From contig NZ_CP011131.1 in NCBI RefSeq assembly GCF_001442805.1, positions 1,674,001 to 1,738,000 on the forward strand: a DNA stretch of 64,000 nt, written 5' to 3'. Origin of the DNA: Lysobacter gummosus. Its GTDB lineage: Bacteria > Pseudomonadota > Gammaproteobacteria > Xanthomonadales > Xanthomonadaceae. The position numbers and the translations under genes are program-made. The notes under the pieces were generated by a model that did no database searches, was not told where the DNA came from, and saw nothing but the letters and a program-made list of their open reading frames with translations. Positions 18,473 through 31,220 of this stretch are shown one piece after another (position 1 is the stretch's first letter; every line of letters begins with the position of its first letter).

Positions 18473-19120
18473 ATGGCGACCCGCAGCAAATCCAGCCAGC
18501 GCTGGCTCAAGGAACACTTCTCCGACCCCTTCGTAAAGAAGGCCAAGGCCGAAGGCTTGCGCTCGCGCGCGGCCTATAAATTAGAGGAACTGGTCGAACG
18601 CGACCGCCTGCTCAAGCCCGGGATGATCGTGGTCGATCTGGGCGCCGCGCCCGGCGGCTGGTCGCAATGGGTCCGCAGCGAGCTGGACCGGATGAACCCG
18701 CGCCAGCCCGGACGGGTCATCGCCCTGGACATCCTGGAGATGCCCGGCCTGGCCGGGGTCGATTTCATTCTCGGCGATTTCCGCGAAGACGAGGTCCTGG
18801 CCCAGCTGGAAGCCAGCGTGGGCGGGCAGAGCGTGGACCTTGTGCTGTCCGACATGGCCCCCAATATGAGTGGCGTGGATGCGGTTGACCTGCCGCGGGC
18901 GATGCACCTTTCGGAGCTGGCGATGGATTTCGCCGACCGGCACCTGAAGGTCGAGGGCACGTTCCTGATCAAGCTGTTCCAGGGCGTGGGCTTCGACGAT
19001 TACGTGCGCGAACTGCGCCGTCGCTACGCCAAGGTGTCGATTCGCAAGCCGGCGGCTTCGCGCAAGCGGTCGCCGGAGGTGTACGCGCTGGCGCAGGGCA
19101 AAAAGGCCGCGATGACCTGA
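18473..19120 (+). CDS. rlmE: 23S rRNA (uridine(2552)-2'-O)-methyltransferase
   Basis: RlmE (RrmJ/FtsJ) methylates the ribose of U2552 in the 23S A-loop during 50S maturation. The ATG at 18473 gives a 215-residue product beginning [16 protein letters not shown], of family length. The catalytic tetrad is visible: Lys in [11 protein letters not shown], Asp in [11 protein letters not shown], Lys in FLIKLFQG and Glu in RSPEVY. The SAM loop is [13 protein letters not shown]. ftsH follows after 162 bases, the classical rlmE-ftsH order. Confidence 0.97.
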   Translation: MATRSKSSQRWLKEHFSDPFVKKAKAEGLRSRAAYKLEELVERDRLLKPGMIVVDLGAAPGGWSQWVRSELDRMNPRQPGRVIALDILEMPGLAGVDFILGDFREDEVLAQLEASVGGQSVDLVLSDMAPNMSGVDAVDLPRAMHLSELAMDFADRHLKVEGTFLIKLFQGVGFDDYVRELRRRYAKVSIRKPAASRKRSPEVYALAQGKKAAMT

Positions 19121-19241
19121 GCCCTGGGCTAACGGGTGATTGCACCGGGCGCTGAACCGGCCGAATCTCGGCAAGTGCCCGGCGACGGGTGTGTGACAAT
19201 CTGGGCGTTACCGCCGGCGCACGAGGCGTCGGAGGACACGA

Positions 19242-19266
19242 GACCCCCCACATAGCCTGTGGGGTC
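19242..19266 (+). promoter_or_regulatory. Hairpin in the ftsH leader, just upstream of the ribosome binding site
   Basis: GACCCCCCACA and TGTGGGGTC form an imperfect stem around a five-base loop, ending 16 bases before the ftsH ATG and 5-8 bases before the likely Shine-Dalgarno GGTAGGAA. Placement could affect translation initiation; no function is shown. Confidence 0.35.
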
Positions 19267-19282
19267 GCAGGGTAGGAAATAC

Positions 19283-21178
<1,896 letters not shown>

Positions 21179-21219
21179 TCGGATTGCGCCGCGTAAGCGG
21201 ACATCGCTGAAAGAACGAG

Positions 21220-21249
21220 AACGCCGGGGCTTGCTCCGGCGTTTTCTAT
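21220..21249 (+). terminator. Rho-independent terminator after ftsH
   Basis: AACGCCGG and CCGGCGTT form a perfect eight-base stem around an eight-base loop, followed by TTCTATTT, 41 bases after the ftsH stop. Confidence 0.85.
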
Positions 21250-21271
21250 TTGGGGTGTCCGGTGTTTGAAC

Positions 21272-21359
21272 GCAAAGCGTCGGGGCTGAAGCCCTCCCAC
21301 AAGAGACTTCCGGCATGCACGAGGTCTCTGTGGGAGGGGCTTCAGCCCCGATGCTTTTC
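21272..21359. repeat. Paired palindromic intergenic repeat, copy 3
   Basis: Arms GCAAAGCGTCGGGGCTGAAG plus CCCTCCCACA and TGTGGGAGGGGCTTCAGCCC plus CGATGCTTTT face each other across about 27 bases between the ftsH terminator and folP. It is the same family as 3964-4054 and 5809-5913. Confidence 0.88.
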
Positions 21360-21443
21360 GATCAGCCCCCATCGCTCCCAGCAAGCCCACACAGTCCGCG
21401 AGCGGTTAGCATTCCAATCATCGCCGCCCGCCCGGAACCACCC

Positions 21444-22343
21444 ATGTTCGACCTCGCCCCGACCCTGGACTGCAACGGCCGCCGTCTGACGCTCGATCGC
21501 CCGCGCGTGCTCGGCATCGTCAACGTCACGCCGGATTCCTTCTCCGACGGTGGCGCCCACGACACGCTCGAAGCGGCGGTCGCGCATGGCCTGAGGCTGG
21601 CGGAGGAGGGCGCGGACGCGCTCGACATCGGCGGCGAGTCCACCCGCCCCGGCGCCGACGAAGTCTCGCTGGAAGAAGAACTGCGCCGCACGATCCCGGT
21701 GATCGAGCGGCTGGCGCGCGAGACCTCGCTGCCGATCAGCATCGACACCTCCAAGCCCGAGGTCATGCGCGCCGCGGTCGCCGCCGGCGCCGGCCTGATC
21801 AACGACGTCTACGCGCTGCGCCGCGAAGGCGCGCTCGATGCCGCGGCCGAACTCGGCGTGCCGGTCGTGCTCATGCACATGCTGGGCGAGCCGCGCTCGA
21901 TGCAGCAGCAACCCGAGTACGACGATGTCGTCGCGCAAGTGCATCGCTTCCTGGCCGAACGCATCTTCGCCGCCGAGATGGCCGGCATCGCCAAGAAGCG
22001 CATCGTGGTCGATCCCGGCTTCGGCTTCGGCAAGACCCTGCAGCACAACCTGACCCTGCTGTCGCAACTGGAACGCTTCACCGAACTCGGCGTGCCGTTG
22101 CTGGCGGGGCTGTCGCGCAAGCGCAGCATCGGCGAGCTGACCGGGCGCGAGGATGCGCGCGAACGCGTGCACGGCTCGGTTGCCGCGCACCTGATCGCGG
22201 CGCAGCGCGGAGCGATGCTGCTGCGCGTGCACGATGTCGCCGCGACCGTGGATGCGCTCAAGGTCTGGGCCGCGGTGGCGGCGCAGCAGACGCCCAAGCG
22301 CGCCGCGGCATCGGCGATGCCGAAGTGGCCCGACGACGAATAA
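21444..22343 (+). CDS. folP: Dihydropteroate synthase
   Basis: FolP joins p-aminobenzoate to the pterin pyrophosphate in folate synthesis and is the sulfonamide target. The ATG at 21444 gives MFDLAPTLDCNGRRL and a 299-residue product. Signatures include VLGIVNVTPDSFSDGG (about residue 25), DIGGESTRPGA, the INDVYALR strand and the C-terminal RVHDVAATVDALKVW. It follows ftsH as in E. coli, but glmM, which usually comes next, is not here; a non-coding repeat block and miaA follow instead. Confidence 0.98.
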   Translation: MFDLAPTLDCNGRRLTLDRPRVLGIVNVTPDSFSDGGAHDTLEAAVAHGLRLAEEGADALDIGGESTRPGADEVSLEEELRRTIPVIERLARETSLPISIDTSKPEVMRAAVAAGAGLINDVYALRREGALDAAAELGVPVVLMHMLGEPRSMQQQPEYDDVVAQVHRFLAERIFAAEMAGIAKKRIVVDPGFGFGKTLQHNLTLLSQLERFTELGVPLLAGLSRKRSIGELTGREDARERVHGSVAAHLIAAQRGAMLLRVHDVAATVDALKVWAAVAAQQTPKRAAASAMPKWPDDE

Positions 22344-22625
22344 GGCCGGCTTGCCAGCGGCGCCTGGGCGATGGCGTGAGCGGTGCGCACCGCGTGTCTG
22401 CGACAAGCGCGTATCTGCTGGCGCAAGCGATGCGAATCCAGGGTCTTGACGAAATCGCGATCTCGCCGCAGCGACTTGCATCGCTCGCGGAAAATCGACA
22501 CCGGCACGACGCCTGAAATTCCGCTGCGCATGACGCCAAATCGCCTTGGCTAAAATTTGGCCATAGTGGCCGGACCCTTGCGGCATAAGGCGTGAAACAC
22601 GATGCCAATGCGTGTATCCGCAGGT

Positions 22626-22647
22626 TTGTCCACAGCGTTTGTGGACA
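22626..22647. promoter_or_regulatory. Unit 1 DnaA-box-like inverted pair
   Basis: TTGTCCACAG at 22626-22635 faces TGTGGACA at 22640-22647, with ATCCGCAG one helical turn to the left. Confidence 0.6.
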
Positions 22648-22862
22648 TAAAAAATCGCTGCGCGAACTTGCCGGCGACGATGCGCCGACATCCTCGAAAT
22701 CGCTTGCAATCCACCAGCGATTCTGCATCGCGGCGCCGCTCGCGCGCATGCGTGCAAATGCGAAAAAGTCAAACAAAATCGCTGGCTAAAATTTGTCCAT
22801 AGTTACTCGGGCCCTTGCCAGGCAAGGCGCTCAGCGCAAACCGCACATGCCTGTCCGCAGGC

Positions 22863-22884
22863 TTGTCCACAGGCATTGTGGACA
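22863..22884. promoter_or_regulatory. Unit 2 DnaA-box-like inverted pair
   Basis: TTGTCCACAG at 22863-22872 faces TGTGGACA at 22877-22884; TGTCCGCAG precedes it by one helical turn. Confidence 0.6.
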
Positions 22885-23110
22885 GCGCTCGCGTCCGCGC
22901 GGCGCGACGAACAAGCGTGCTCGTCGCCGCATCGATCGCATTGCGCACTCGATGCGATGCCGATGCGACCGCATCCACAAGCGCTCATCGCGCACCCGCC
23001 GAATCGCGCTGTCCTGTCAAGCGATTTGCGTGGTCAAAAAATGTCCAAACATACGCGGGCCCTTGCAGCGCAAGGCCTGCAGCACCGACTCCACATCGGT
23101 GTCCTCAAGC

Positions 23111-23132
23111 TTGTCCACAGACTCTGTGGAAA
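23111..23132. promoter_or_regulatory. Unit 3 DnaA-box-like inverted pair
   Basis: TTGTCCACAG at 23111-23120 faces TGTGGAAA at 23125-23132; the upstream direct copy is TGTCCTCAA. Confidence 0.55.
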
Positions 23133-23293
23133 TCGCAATCGATGCGCTCGCGAGTGCATCGACCGCGCGTAAGCCAACACGCCGATCGCGCGATCGAAGT
23201 CAAGAAAATTGAGTGGTTAATTTTTCGCCAACCCTCTTGCAATGCTTATGCCGCAACGCTTCGCGCAGGTTGATCCGGAATCTGTCCGCAGGT

Positions 23294-23316
23294 TTGTCCA
23301 CAGGCTGTGTGGACAA
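23294..23316. promoter_or_regulatory. Unit 4 DnaA-box-like inverted pair
   Basis: TTGTCCACAG at 23294-23303 faces TGTGGACAA at 23308-23316, a perfect inverted nine-mer; TGTCCGCAG precedes it. Confidence 0.6.
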
Positions 23317-23383
23317 CTGTGACCGAGTGGTCAAAAAATCGACAAACCGCCGCGAGCCGTTGCGGGGCCTGGGCTGCGGGCGC

Positions 23384-23430
23384 TTATCAACAGGCTTGCC
23401 CCAGTGGTTCTCCACACGATCTGTGGGGAA
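23384..23430. promoter_or_regulatory. Unit 5, divergent DnaA-box-like sites
   Basis: TTATCAACAG at 23384-23393 is followed by TTCTCCACA at 23408-23416 and TGTGGGGAA at 23422-23430. Each differs from the consensus box by one or more bases and the spacing is wider than in the other units. Confidence 0.45.
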
Positions 23431-23528
23431 CCGGTCGGACGGCCGGCATCCGGCGGGCGGGCATGCCGCGGCTTTCGTCGCGCCCGTGCCTGTGCGAGGC
23501 TTCCGGCTCGTTACGCCTCGCCGCCCGC

Positions 23529-24518
23529 ATGACCGCTTCCTCCGACCCGCGCCCACTCGCCATCGCCCTGATGGGGCCGACCGCCTCGGGCAAGACCGCG
23601 CTCGCGCTGGACTGGGCGCAGCGCCTGGACGGGGAGATCGTCAGCGTCGATTCGGCCCTGGTCTACCGCGGCCTGGACATCGGCGCGGCCAAGCCCACTC
23701 AGGCGGAGCGGGCGCAAGTCCCGCATCACCTGATCGACCTGCGCGATCCCTGGCAGACCTACTCGGCCGCCGAGTTCGCGCTCGACGCGCGCCGGGCCAT
23801 GGACCAGATCGTCGCGCGCGGGCGGGTGCCGATCCTCGCCGGCGGCACCGGCCTGTACTTCCACGCCCTGCTGCACGGGCTGTCGGACATGCCCGAGGCC
23901 GACCCTTCGATGCGCGAGCGGATCAGCGCCGAAGCGGCGGAGCAGGGCTGGGATGCCATGCACGCGCAGTTGGCGGCGATCGACCCGGAGGCCGCCGCGC
24001 GCATCCACGCCACCGACGCCCAGCGCATCCAGCGCGCGCTGGAGGTCTACCGCCTGTCCGGCCGCGCCATCAGCGATTGGCGCCGCGCCTCGGCGCAGGC
24101 GCCGCGGCTGCCGTACCGCGTACTCAAGCTGGTGCTGGCGCCGGCCGATCGCGCGGTGCTGCACGGGCGGATCGAGCGCCGCTTCGACCAGATGCTGGAG
24201 GCCGGCTTCCTCGACGAAGTCCGGCGCCTGCGCGAACTGCCGGGTCTGCGGGCGCACCCGCAGCCGCTGCAACTGCCGGCGATCCGCGCGGTCGGCTACC
24301 GCCAGGCCTGGGAACATCTGGACGGCGCCTGCGCGGCGGCCGAGTTCCGCGACCGCGGGGTTTTCGCCACCCGCCAGTTGGCCAAGCGCCAGTTGACCTG
24401 GCTGCGCGGCGAGCTTGACGCGCGCTGGTTCGATCCTTTGCGCGACGCGGCGGAACTCGCATACGCCTTGAGGCTGTTCGCGCCCGGGCGGCTGCGCGAA
24501 GGGACAGGCGCCGCATAG
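23529..24518 (+). CDS. miaA: tRNA dimethylallyltransferase
   Basis: MiaA transfers a dimethylallyl group to A37 of tRNAs that read UNN codons, using DMAPP from the pathway of IspD and IspF. The ATG at 23529 is chosen because the family starts just before the P-loop: [45 protein letters not shown] and the [15 protein letters not shown] segment follow, with the [11 protein letters not shown] motif in the C-terminal third. The 329 residues fit the family. An open frame extends upstream into the repeat array but lacks homology. miaA-hfq-hflX-hflK-hflC is a conserved operon. Confidence 0.97.
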   Translation: MTASSDPRPLAIALMGPTASGKTALALDWAQRLDGEIVSVDSALVYRGLDIGAAKPTQAERAQVPHHLIDLRDPWQTYSAAEFALDARRAMDQIVARGRVPILAGGTGLYFHALLHGLSDMPEADPSMRERISAEAAEQGWDAMHAQLAAIDPEAAARIHATDAQRIQRALEVYRLSGRAISDWRRASAQAPRLPYRVLKLVLAPADRAVLHGRIERRFDQMLEAGFLDEVRRLRELPGLRAHPQPLQLPAIRAVGYRQAWEHLDGACAAAEFRDRGVFATRQLAKRQLTWLRGELDARWFDPLRDAAELAYALRLFAPGRLREGTGAA

Positions 24519-24710
24519 AATGAAGCGCGCAAACCCGGAACCGGGTCGCAATGTTTGCTTGCACTTGCGTTAACATCGGGCAGTCGCCCCTGTGGGGACA
24601 ACAGCCGGCGATACGGAAGCACCCGCCTTCGGGCCTCCCGGGGCACACTGGGAACCCGACGGAGCGGGGCGCGCCGTCCTAATAACTAGAACATGCTGGG
24701 GAACTAGAAG

Positions 24711-24983
24711 ATGTCTAAGGGGCAATCCCTGCAGGATCCTTTCCTGAATGCGCTGCGTCGCGAACGTGTACCGGTCTCGGTGTACCTGGTCAACGGCATC
24801 AAGTTGCAGGGCACCATCGAATCTTTCGACCAATTCGTGGTGCTGTTGCGCAACACCGTAAGCCAGATGGTCTACAAGCACGCCATTTCCACCGTGGTCC
24901 CCGCGCGCAACGTCCGCGTCGGCCCGGGCGGCGGCTATGTGCAGTCCGCCGACGGCAGCGACAACGGCGAAGAAGCCGAATAA
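24711..24983 (+). CDS. hfq: RNA chaperone Hfq
   Basis: Hfq is the hexameric Sm-like protein that pairs small RNAs with mRNAs. The 90-residue product has the Sm1 motif region [41 protein letters not shown], Gln8 at the proximal face, and the Sm2 YKHAIST motif with the conserved KH. A short acidic C-terminal tail ([10 protein letters not shown]) follows. It lies 192 bases after miaA, with AACTAGAAG before the ATG, and has its own upstream space for promoters; hflX follows after 98 bases. Confidence 0.99.
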   Translation: MSKGQSLQDPFLNALRRERVPVSVYLVNGIKLQGTIESFDQFVVLLRNTVSQMVYKHAISTVVPARNVRVGPGGGYVQSADGSDNGEEAE

Positions 24984-25081
24984 ACGCCGGAGCGGGCGGT
25001 GGAGAATTGAGAAACCGGCGCGGCGCCTCCATATGAGTTCGTTCTGCCTGTTCCTCACTTCTTTGAGCACCCTCCCGACTG

Positions 25082-26380
25082 ATGTTCGAGCGTTCTAAAA
25101 AGGGCGAACACGCCCTGTTGATCCAGCCTCATGCCGGCGGCGCGCCGGATGAGGACCTGCTGGAAGAGTTCGCCGACCTGGCGCGATCGGCCGGCGCCTC
25201 CGTGGCCGCCGTGCTGACCGCGCGCATCGACCGGCCCAACGCGGCCACCCTGATCGGCAGCGGCAAGCTCGACGAGGTCAAGGCCGCGGCCGACGCCAGC
25301 GGCGCCGACCTGATCCTGGTCAACCACTCGCTGTCGCCCGGCCAGGAGCGCAACCTGGAGCGCCTGCTGGAGCGCCGCGTGGTCGATCGCACCGGCCTGA
25401 TCCTGGACATCTTCTCCCAGCGCGCGCAAAGCGCCGAGGGCAAGCTGCAGGTCGAACTGGCCCAGCTCAAGCACATGTCCACCCGCCTGATCCGCGGCTG
25501 GACCCACCTGGAACGCCAGCGCGGCGGCTCCATCGGCTTGCGCGGTCCCGGCGAAACCCAGCTGGAAACCGACCGCCGGCTGCTGCAAAAGCGCCTGGAG
25601 CAACTGCAAAAGCGCCTGGACAAGGTCGAAGTGCAGCGCACCCAGATGCGCCGCGCGCGCATGCGCAGCGAGCTGCCGCGCGTGGCTCTGGTGGGTTACA
25701 CCAACGCCGGCAAATCGACCCTGTTCAACGCCATGACCGGCGCCGATGCCTACGCCGCCGACCAGTTGTTCGCGACCCTGGATCCGACGGTCCGTCGCAT
25801 CGATCTGTCCGGCGGCGCCGCGGTATTGGCCGACACGGTGGGGTTCGTGCGGGACCTGCCTCATGATTTGGTCGCCGCGTTCCGCTCGACCCTGTCGGAA
25901 GCGCGCGAGGCCGACCTGCTGCTGCACGTGATCGACGCCGCCGACCCGCTGCGCGACGAGCGCATCGCCCAGGTCGATGAAGTCCTCAACGAAATCGGCG
26001 CCGGCGATCTGCCGCAGGTGCTGGTGTTCAACAAGGTCGACCGGCTCGACGGCGTGGCCGCGCGCATCGACCGCCCGGGCGAGGAAAAGAACCGGGTCTG
26101 GGTCTCCGCCCGCGACGGCCAGGGCCTGGACCTGCTGCGCACCGCGCTGGGCGAAGCCCTGCAGCTGCGCCACGTGCAGGGCAGCGTGCGCATCGTGCCG
26201 CAGGCGGCGAAGCTGCGCGCGCGCCTGCACGAGCTCGGCGCGGTGCGCGCAGAGCAGGCCGACGAGCTCGGCTGGCTGGTCGAGGTGGACCTCGCCGTGG
26301 CCGACGCCCAGCGCCTGTTCGTGCAGGCGCACGGCGAGGTTTTGCGGCCCTTGCTTGAGGCCGCCCAGGCCCCCACCTAG
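25082..26380 (+). CDS. hflX: Ribosome-associated GTPase HflX
   Basis: HflX splits stalled or heat-damaged ribosomes using GTP. The 432-residue protein has the N-terminal HflX domain (NPNAATLIGSGKLDEVKAA-like region about 55-65 and ERNLERLLERRVVDRTGLIL), the linker helix with GGSIGLRGPGETQLETDRR, and a G domain from about residue 200: P-loop GYTNAGKSTLFN, switch II DTVGFVRDLPHDL, and NKVD as G4. Length matches E. coli HflX (426). The start ATG at 25082 is the first codon of the frame and gives MFERSKKGEHALLI. Confidence 0.97.
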   Translation: MFERSKKGEHALLIQPHAGGAPDEDLLEEFADLARSAGASVAAVLTARIDRPNAATLIGSGKLDEVKAAADASGADLILVNHSLSPGQERNLERLLERRVVDRTGLILDIFSQRAQSAEGKLQVELAQLKHMSTRLIRGWTHLERQRGGSIGLRGPGETQLETDRRLLQKRLEQLQKRLDKVEVQRTQMRRARMRSELPRVALVGYTNAGKSTLFNAMTGADAYAADQLFATLDPTVRRIDLSGGAAVLADTVGFVRDLPHDLVAAFRSTLSEAREADLLLHVIDAADPLRDERIAQVDEVLNEIGAGDLPQVLVFNKVDRLDGVAARIDRPGEEKNRVWVSARDGQGLDLLRTALGEALQLRHVQGSVRIVPQAAKLRARLHELGAVRAEQADELGWLVEVDLAVADAQRLFVQAHGEVLRPLLEAAQAPT

Positions 26381-26521
26381 AATCGACAGGTTCGCGCGCC
26401 ATGAATGCGCGCGGATCGCCGCGGCGCCCTTGCGCCGGGGGCCGATCGCGATCAGTGTCGCGGCCGGCGCAGCAGGCAGGACAGGATGTCCCGTCTGGCG
26501 TCCACTTCTTTAGGAGCAGGC

Positions 26522-27637
26522 ATGGCCTGGAACACCCCCGGCAGTGACAATTCCGGCGACAACCGACCGTCGCGGCAACGCAAACCCCCAGGCCGCGGCC
26601 TGGACGCGCTGATCGAGCCCCTGCGCGGGCTGTTCGGCAACGGGGGCGGCGGCATCCTGCGCTGGGTCGCGCTGCTGATCGGCCTGTGGCTGCTGTTCAA
26701 CTGCTTCGTCCTGGTGACCGAGCAGGAACGCGGCGTGGTCCTGCGCTTCGGCAACTTCTCGCGCGTGCTCCAGCCCGGCCCGCACTTCAAGGCGCCGTGG
26801 CCGATCGAGAGCGTCACCAAGATCAACGCCACCCAGAGCAAGGCCTACAGCGAGACCATGCCGGTGCTGACCCGCGACGGCAACATGGTCAACGTCGAGA
26901 TCAACGTCCAGTACCGGATCGAGTCGCCGTACAAGTATCTGTTCGGTTCGCGCGCGCCCGACGACGTGCTCAAGCAGGCCGCGCAGAGCGCGGTGCGCGA
27001 GCAGATCGGCCGCTCCGACCTGGACACCGTGCTCGGCGCGCGCAGCCTGCTGACCACCCAGGTGCGCCAGCGCCTGCAGGGTTCGCTGAAGGACTACGAG
27101 ACCGGTCTGACCGTGACCGAACTCAACCTGCCCAACGCGCGCCCGCCGGACGACGTCAAGGACGCCTTCGACGAAGCCCAGCGCGCCAACGCCGACAAGA
27201 CCACCTCGATCAACCAGGCCCAGGCCTACGCCAAGCAGATCGTGCCCGAGGCGCGCGGCGACGCGCAGCGCATCCGCACCACCGCCGAGGGCTACAAGAC
27301 CTCGGTCGTGGCGCGCGCGCAGGGCGACGCGACCCGCTTCTCGCTGCTGGTCGATCAGTACAAGAACGCGCCGGACGTCACCCGCAAGCGCTTGTGGCTG
27401 GACACCGTGCAGGACGTGCTGAGCCAGAACCGCAAAATCGTCGGCGGCGATTCGCGCCAGATGATCTACGTGCCGATGTCCGATCGCGGCGGCGCGCCGG
27501 TCACGCCGGGCCCGGTCAGCGTGCCGCTGGCCCAGCCCGAGCTGCTGAGCCCGGTCACCGCGACCGACTCGCTCTCCACCGTTCCCAACGTCGGCCGTCC
27601 GCCGCGTCCGAAGACCCGCGATGAGGTGATGCGATGA
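26522..27637 (+). CDS. hflK: FtsH modulator HflK (SPFH/prohibitin family)
   Basis: HflK forms with HflC the large periplasmic cage that encloses FtsH and controls its access to membrane substrates. The ATG at 26522 follows TAGGAGCAGG and gives MAWNTPGSDNSGDN, the usual Gly/Asn-rich cytoplasmic head. One transmembrane helix lies at about 46-66 (ILRWVALLIGLWLLFNCFVLV), followed by the SPFH domain (TEQERGVVLRFGNFSRVLQPG) and a helical region with NADKTTSINQAQAYAKQIVPEA. The 371 residues fit the family. Its stop overlaps the hflC start (ATGA at 27634). Confidence 0.97.
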   Translation: MAWNTPGSDNSGDNRPSRQRKPPGRGLDALIEPLRGLFGNGGGGILRWVALLIGLWLLFNCFVLVTEQERGVVLRFGNFSRVLQPGPHFKAPWPIESVTKINATQSKAYSETMPVLTRDGNMVNVEINVQYRIESPYKYLFGSRAPDDVLKQAAQSAVREQIGRSDLDTVLGARSLLTTQVRQRLQGSLKDYETGLTVTELNLPNARPPDDVKDAFDEAQRANADKTTSINQAQAYAKQIVPEARGDAQRIRTTAEGYKTSVVARAQGDATRFSLLVDQYKNAPDVTRKRLWLDTVQDVLSQNRKIVGGDSRQMIYVPMSDRGGAPVTPGPVSVPLAQPELLSPVTATDSLSTVPNVGRPPRPKTRDEVMR

Positions 27638-28500
27638 GAGTTCCTGCCCTGATTGCAGCGGGCGTGGCCCTGCTGCTGGCCTTGCTGGGCTCGGTGTTCG
27701 TGGTCAAGGCGGGCCAGAGCGCGATCGTGTTCCGCCTGGGCACCATCGTCAGCGGCGAAGAGCTCGGCCCCGGCCTGCACTTCAAGTGGCCGCTGATCGA
27801 GTCCGCGCGCGTGTTCGACCGCCGCCTGAAGATCCTCAACTCCGAGCCCGAGCGTTACCTGACCGCGGACAAGCTCGACGTCAGCGTGGATTTCTTCGCG
27901 CTGGGCCAGATCGACGACATGCGCAAGTTCTTCCAGGCCACCGGCGGCGACGAAGACGTCGCGGTCGAGCGCGTCGCGCCGATCATCCGCGATTCGCTGC
28001 GCAACGAGATCAACTCGCTCAAGCTGCTCGACGTGGTCAAGGGCGATCGCGAAGCGGTGATCGGCAAGCAGCTGGAAACCATCAACAAGGGCGCGGCCAC
28101 GCTCGGCATCAAGATCAAGGACATCCGCATCAAGCGCATCGACCTGCCGCAGGACAGCAACGTGCTGGCCTCGGTCTACAACCAGATGCGCTCGCAGCGT
28201 CTGCAGGTCGCCAGCCAGCTGCGCGCCGAGGGCGTGGAGCAGGCGCAGGCGATCCGCGCCACCGCCGACCGCGACAAGACCGTGATCCTGGCCGAAGCCG
28301 AGCGCGACGCCCAGCGTCAGCGCGGCGAAGGCGATGCCGAGGCCACCCGCCTGTACGGCGAGGCCGCGTCCAAGGACCCGGCGTTCTTCGCCTTCCAGCG
28401 CAGCCTGGAGTCGTATCGCAAGTCCTTCGCCGACGGCCAGAGCGTGATTGTGCTCGACCGCGACGATCCGTTCCTGCAATACCTCAAGTCCGATCGCTGA
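27634..28500 (+). CDS. hflC: FtsH modulator HflC (SPFH/prohibitin family)
   Basis: HflC is the partner of HflK around FtsH. The 288 residues begin MRVPALIAAGVALLLALLGSVFVV, a transmembrane anchor, then the SPFH domain from VKAGQSAIVFRLGTIV, and the HflC-typical stretch ERYLTADKLDVSVDFF. A coiled region follows with ATADRDKTVILAEAERDAQ, and the C-terminus is DRDDPFLQYLKSDR. Translational coupling with hflK through ATGA is clear. The DUF2065 gene follows after six bases. Confidence 0.98.
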   Translation: MRVPALIAAGVALLLALLGSVFVVKAGQSAIVFRLGTIVSGEELGPGLHFKWPLIESARVFDRRLKILNSEPERYLTADKLDVSVDFFALGQIDDMRKFFQATGGDEDVAVERVAPIIRDSLRNEINSLKLLDVVKGDREAVIGKQLETINKGAATLGIKIKDIRIKRIDLPQDSNVLASVYNQMRSQRLQVASQLRAEGVEQAQAIRATADRDKTVILAEAERDAQRQRGEGDAEATRLYGEAASKDPAFFAFQRSLESYRKSFADGQSVIVLDRDDPFLQYLKSDR

Positions 28501-28506
28501 TCGGAC

Positions 28507-28698
28507 GTGATCGGCGAATTGATCCGGGCGCTGTGCTTGGTCGCAGTGCTCGAAGGCCTGTTCCTGTTCGTCGCGCCAAACGGCTGGAAACGCGCGGCCG
28601 AACAGTTGCAGGCGCTGCCCGATAAACAGCTGCGCATCGTCGGCGGGATCGTGGTGGCGGTGGCGGTGATCGCGTTGTGGGTGTTGCGCGCGGTCTGA
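28507..28698 (+). CDS. DUF2065 small membrane protein (YjeT family)
   Basis: The 63-residue protein starts at a GTG (28507) six bases after hflC. It has two short hydrophobic segments, about residues 5-24 (LIRALCLVAVLEGLFLFVAP) and 42-61 (LRIVGGIVVAVAVIALWVLR), with the family motif NGWKRAAEQLQALPD between them. YjeT/DUF2065 proteins sit after hflC in many proteobacteria; their role is unknown. It completes the hfq-hflX-hflKC transcription unit. Confidence 0.88.
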   Translation: MIGELIRALCLVAVLEGLFLFVAPNGWKRAAEQLQALPDKQLRIVGGIVVAVAVIALWVLRAV

Positions 28699-28703
28699 GC
28701 GGA

Positions 28704-28740
28704 GAGCCCGCGGGCGCGTCGTGCGTTCAGCGGGCTTGTT
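28704..28740 (+). terminator. Possible terminator after the hflKC-DUF2065 unit
   Basis: GAGCCCGC and GCGGGCTT can pair across an 18-base loop, followed by GTTC; the T-run is weak, so this is a tentative call. Confidence 0.35.
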
Positions 28741-30950
<2,210 letters not shown>

Positions 30951-30973
30951 GCGGCTGCGTTGTCGTTTCATCG

Positions 30974-31004
30974 AAAAGCCCCGCGAAAGCGGGGCTTTTC
31001 TTTT
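30974..31004 (+). terminator. Rho-independent terminator after purA
   Basis: AAAAGCCCCGC and GCGGGGCTTTT form an eleven-base stem around a GAAA loop, followed by CTTTT, 24 bases after the purA stop. Confidence 0.93.
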
Positions 31005-31220
31005 GCGCGGCTTCGGCTGGCGTTGAGGCGGGCGGCGGCGCGGCCGGACACGCGGGCGGCGCAATGTTCGCGCCGCTGCTGCCGTTACGGCGTTCGTCCA
31101 TCAAGGCGGGGCTGTCGGGCGATTGGTTCCTGATAGGCCCCGATGAAGCGTCCGAGGCGAACCCTGCGTAGCGCAATGCGCCTGTATCGTGGGGTCTCTC
31201 GAATCTTCCTTCCCGCCGCC

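Larger units (their letters stand above)
22548..23430. repeat. Five-fold composite repeat array with DnaA-box-like inverted pairs
   Basis: Five units begin at about 22548, 22784, 23032, 23215 and 23329. Each has, in order: an AT-rich block (GGCTAAAATTTGTCCATAG and degenerate versions such as GGTCAAAAAATGTCC); a short hairpin of the type CCCTTGC-n-GCAAGGC; and a cluster reading TGTCCGCAGGTTTGTCCACAG, then TGTGGACA after 4-5 bases. TTGTCCACA differs from the DnaA-box consensus TTATCCACA at one base, and two direct near-copies lie about 11 bases (one helical turn) apart before the inverted copy. Unit 5 is the most divergent (TTATCAACAG, TTCTCCACA, TGTGGGGAA). Inference: a DnaA-binding cluster. 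No dnaA, dnaN or gyrB lies nearby, so it is not shown to be an origin. Confidence 0.75.
22344..23528. other. Non-coding block between folP and miaA
   Basis: Nothing in these 1185 bases reads as a gene. The left part (22344-22547) is ordinary intergenic sequence rich in GCGATGCG and CGATCGCG words. From 22548 to about 23430 a composite module recurs five times; see the separate repeat entries. The right end (23431-23528) contains the miaA leader. Confidence 0.7.

Noticed and set aside
21342..22772. 476-codon minus-strand frame across folP
   Set aside because: Antisense of folP, Arg/His-rich.
22548..23430. The array as the chromosomal replication origin
   Set aside because: dnaA, dnaN, gyrB and rpmH are absent nearby and the neighbourhood is ftsH-folP-miaA-hfq; binding-site cluster is the safer reading.
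23213..24418. 401-codon plus-strand frame over the repeat array and miaA
   Set aside because: Shadow of miaA in another frame; the upstream part is the non-coding array.
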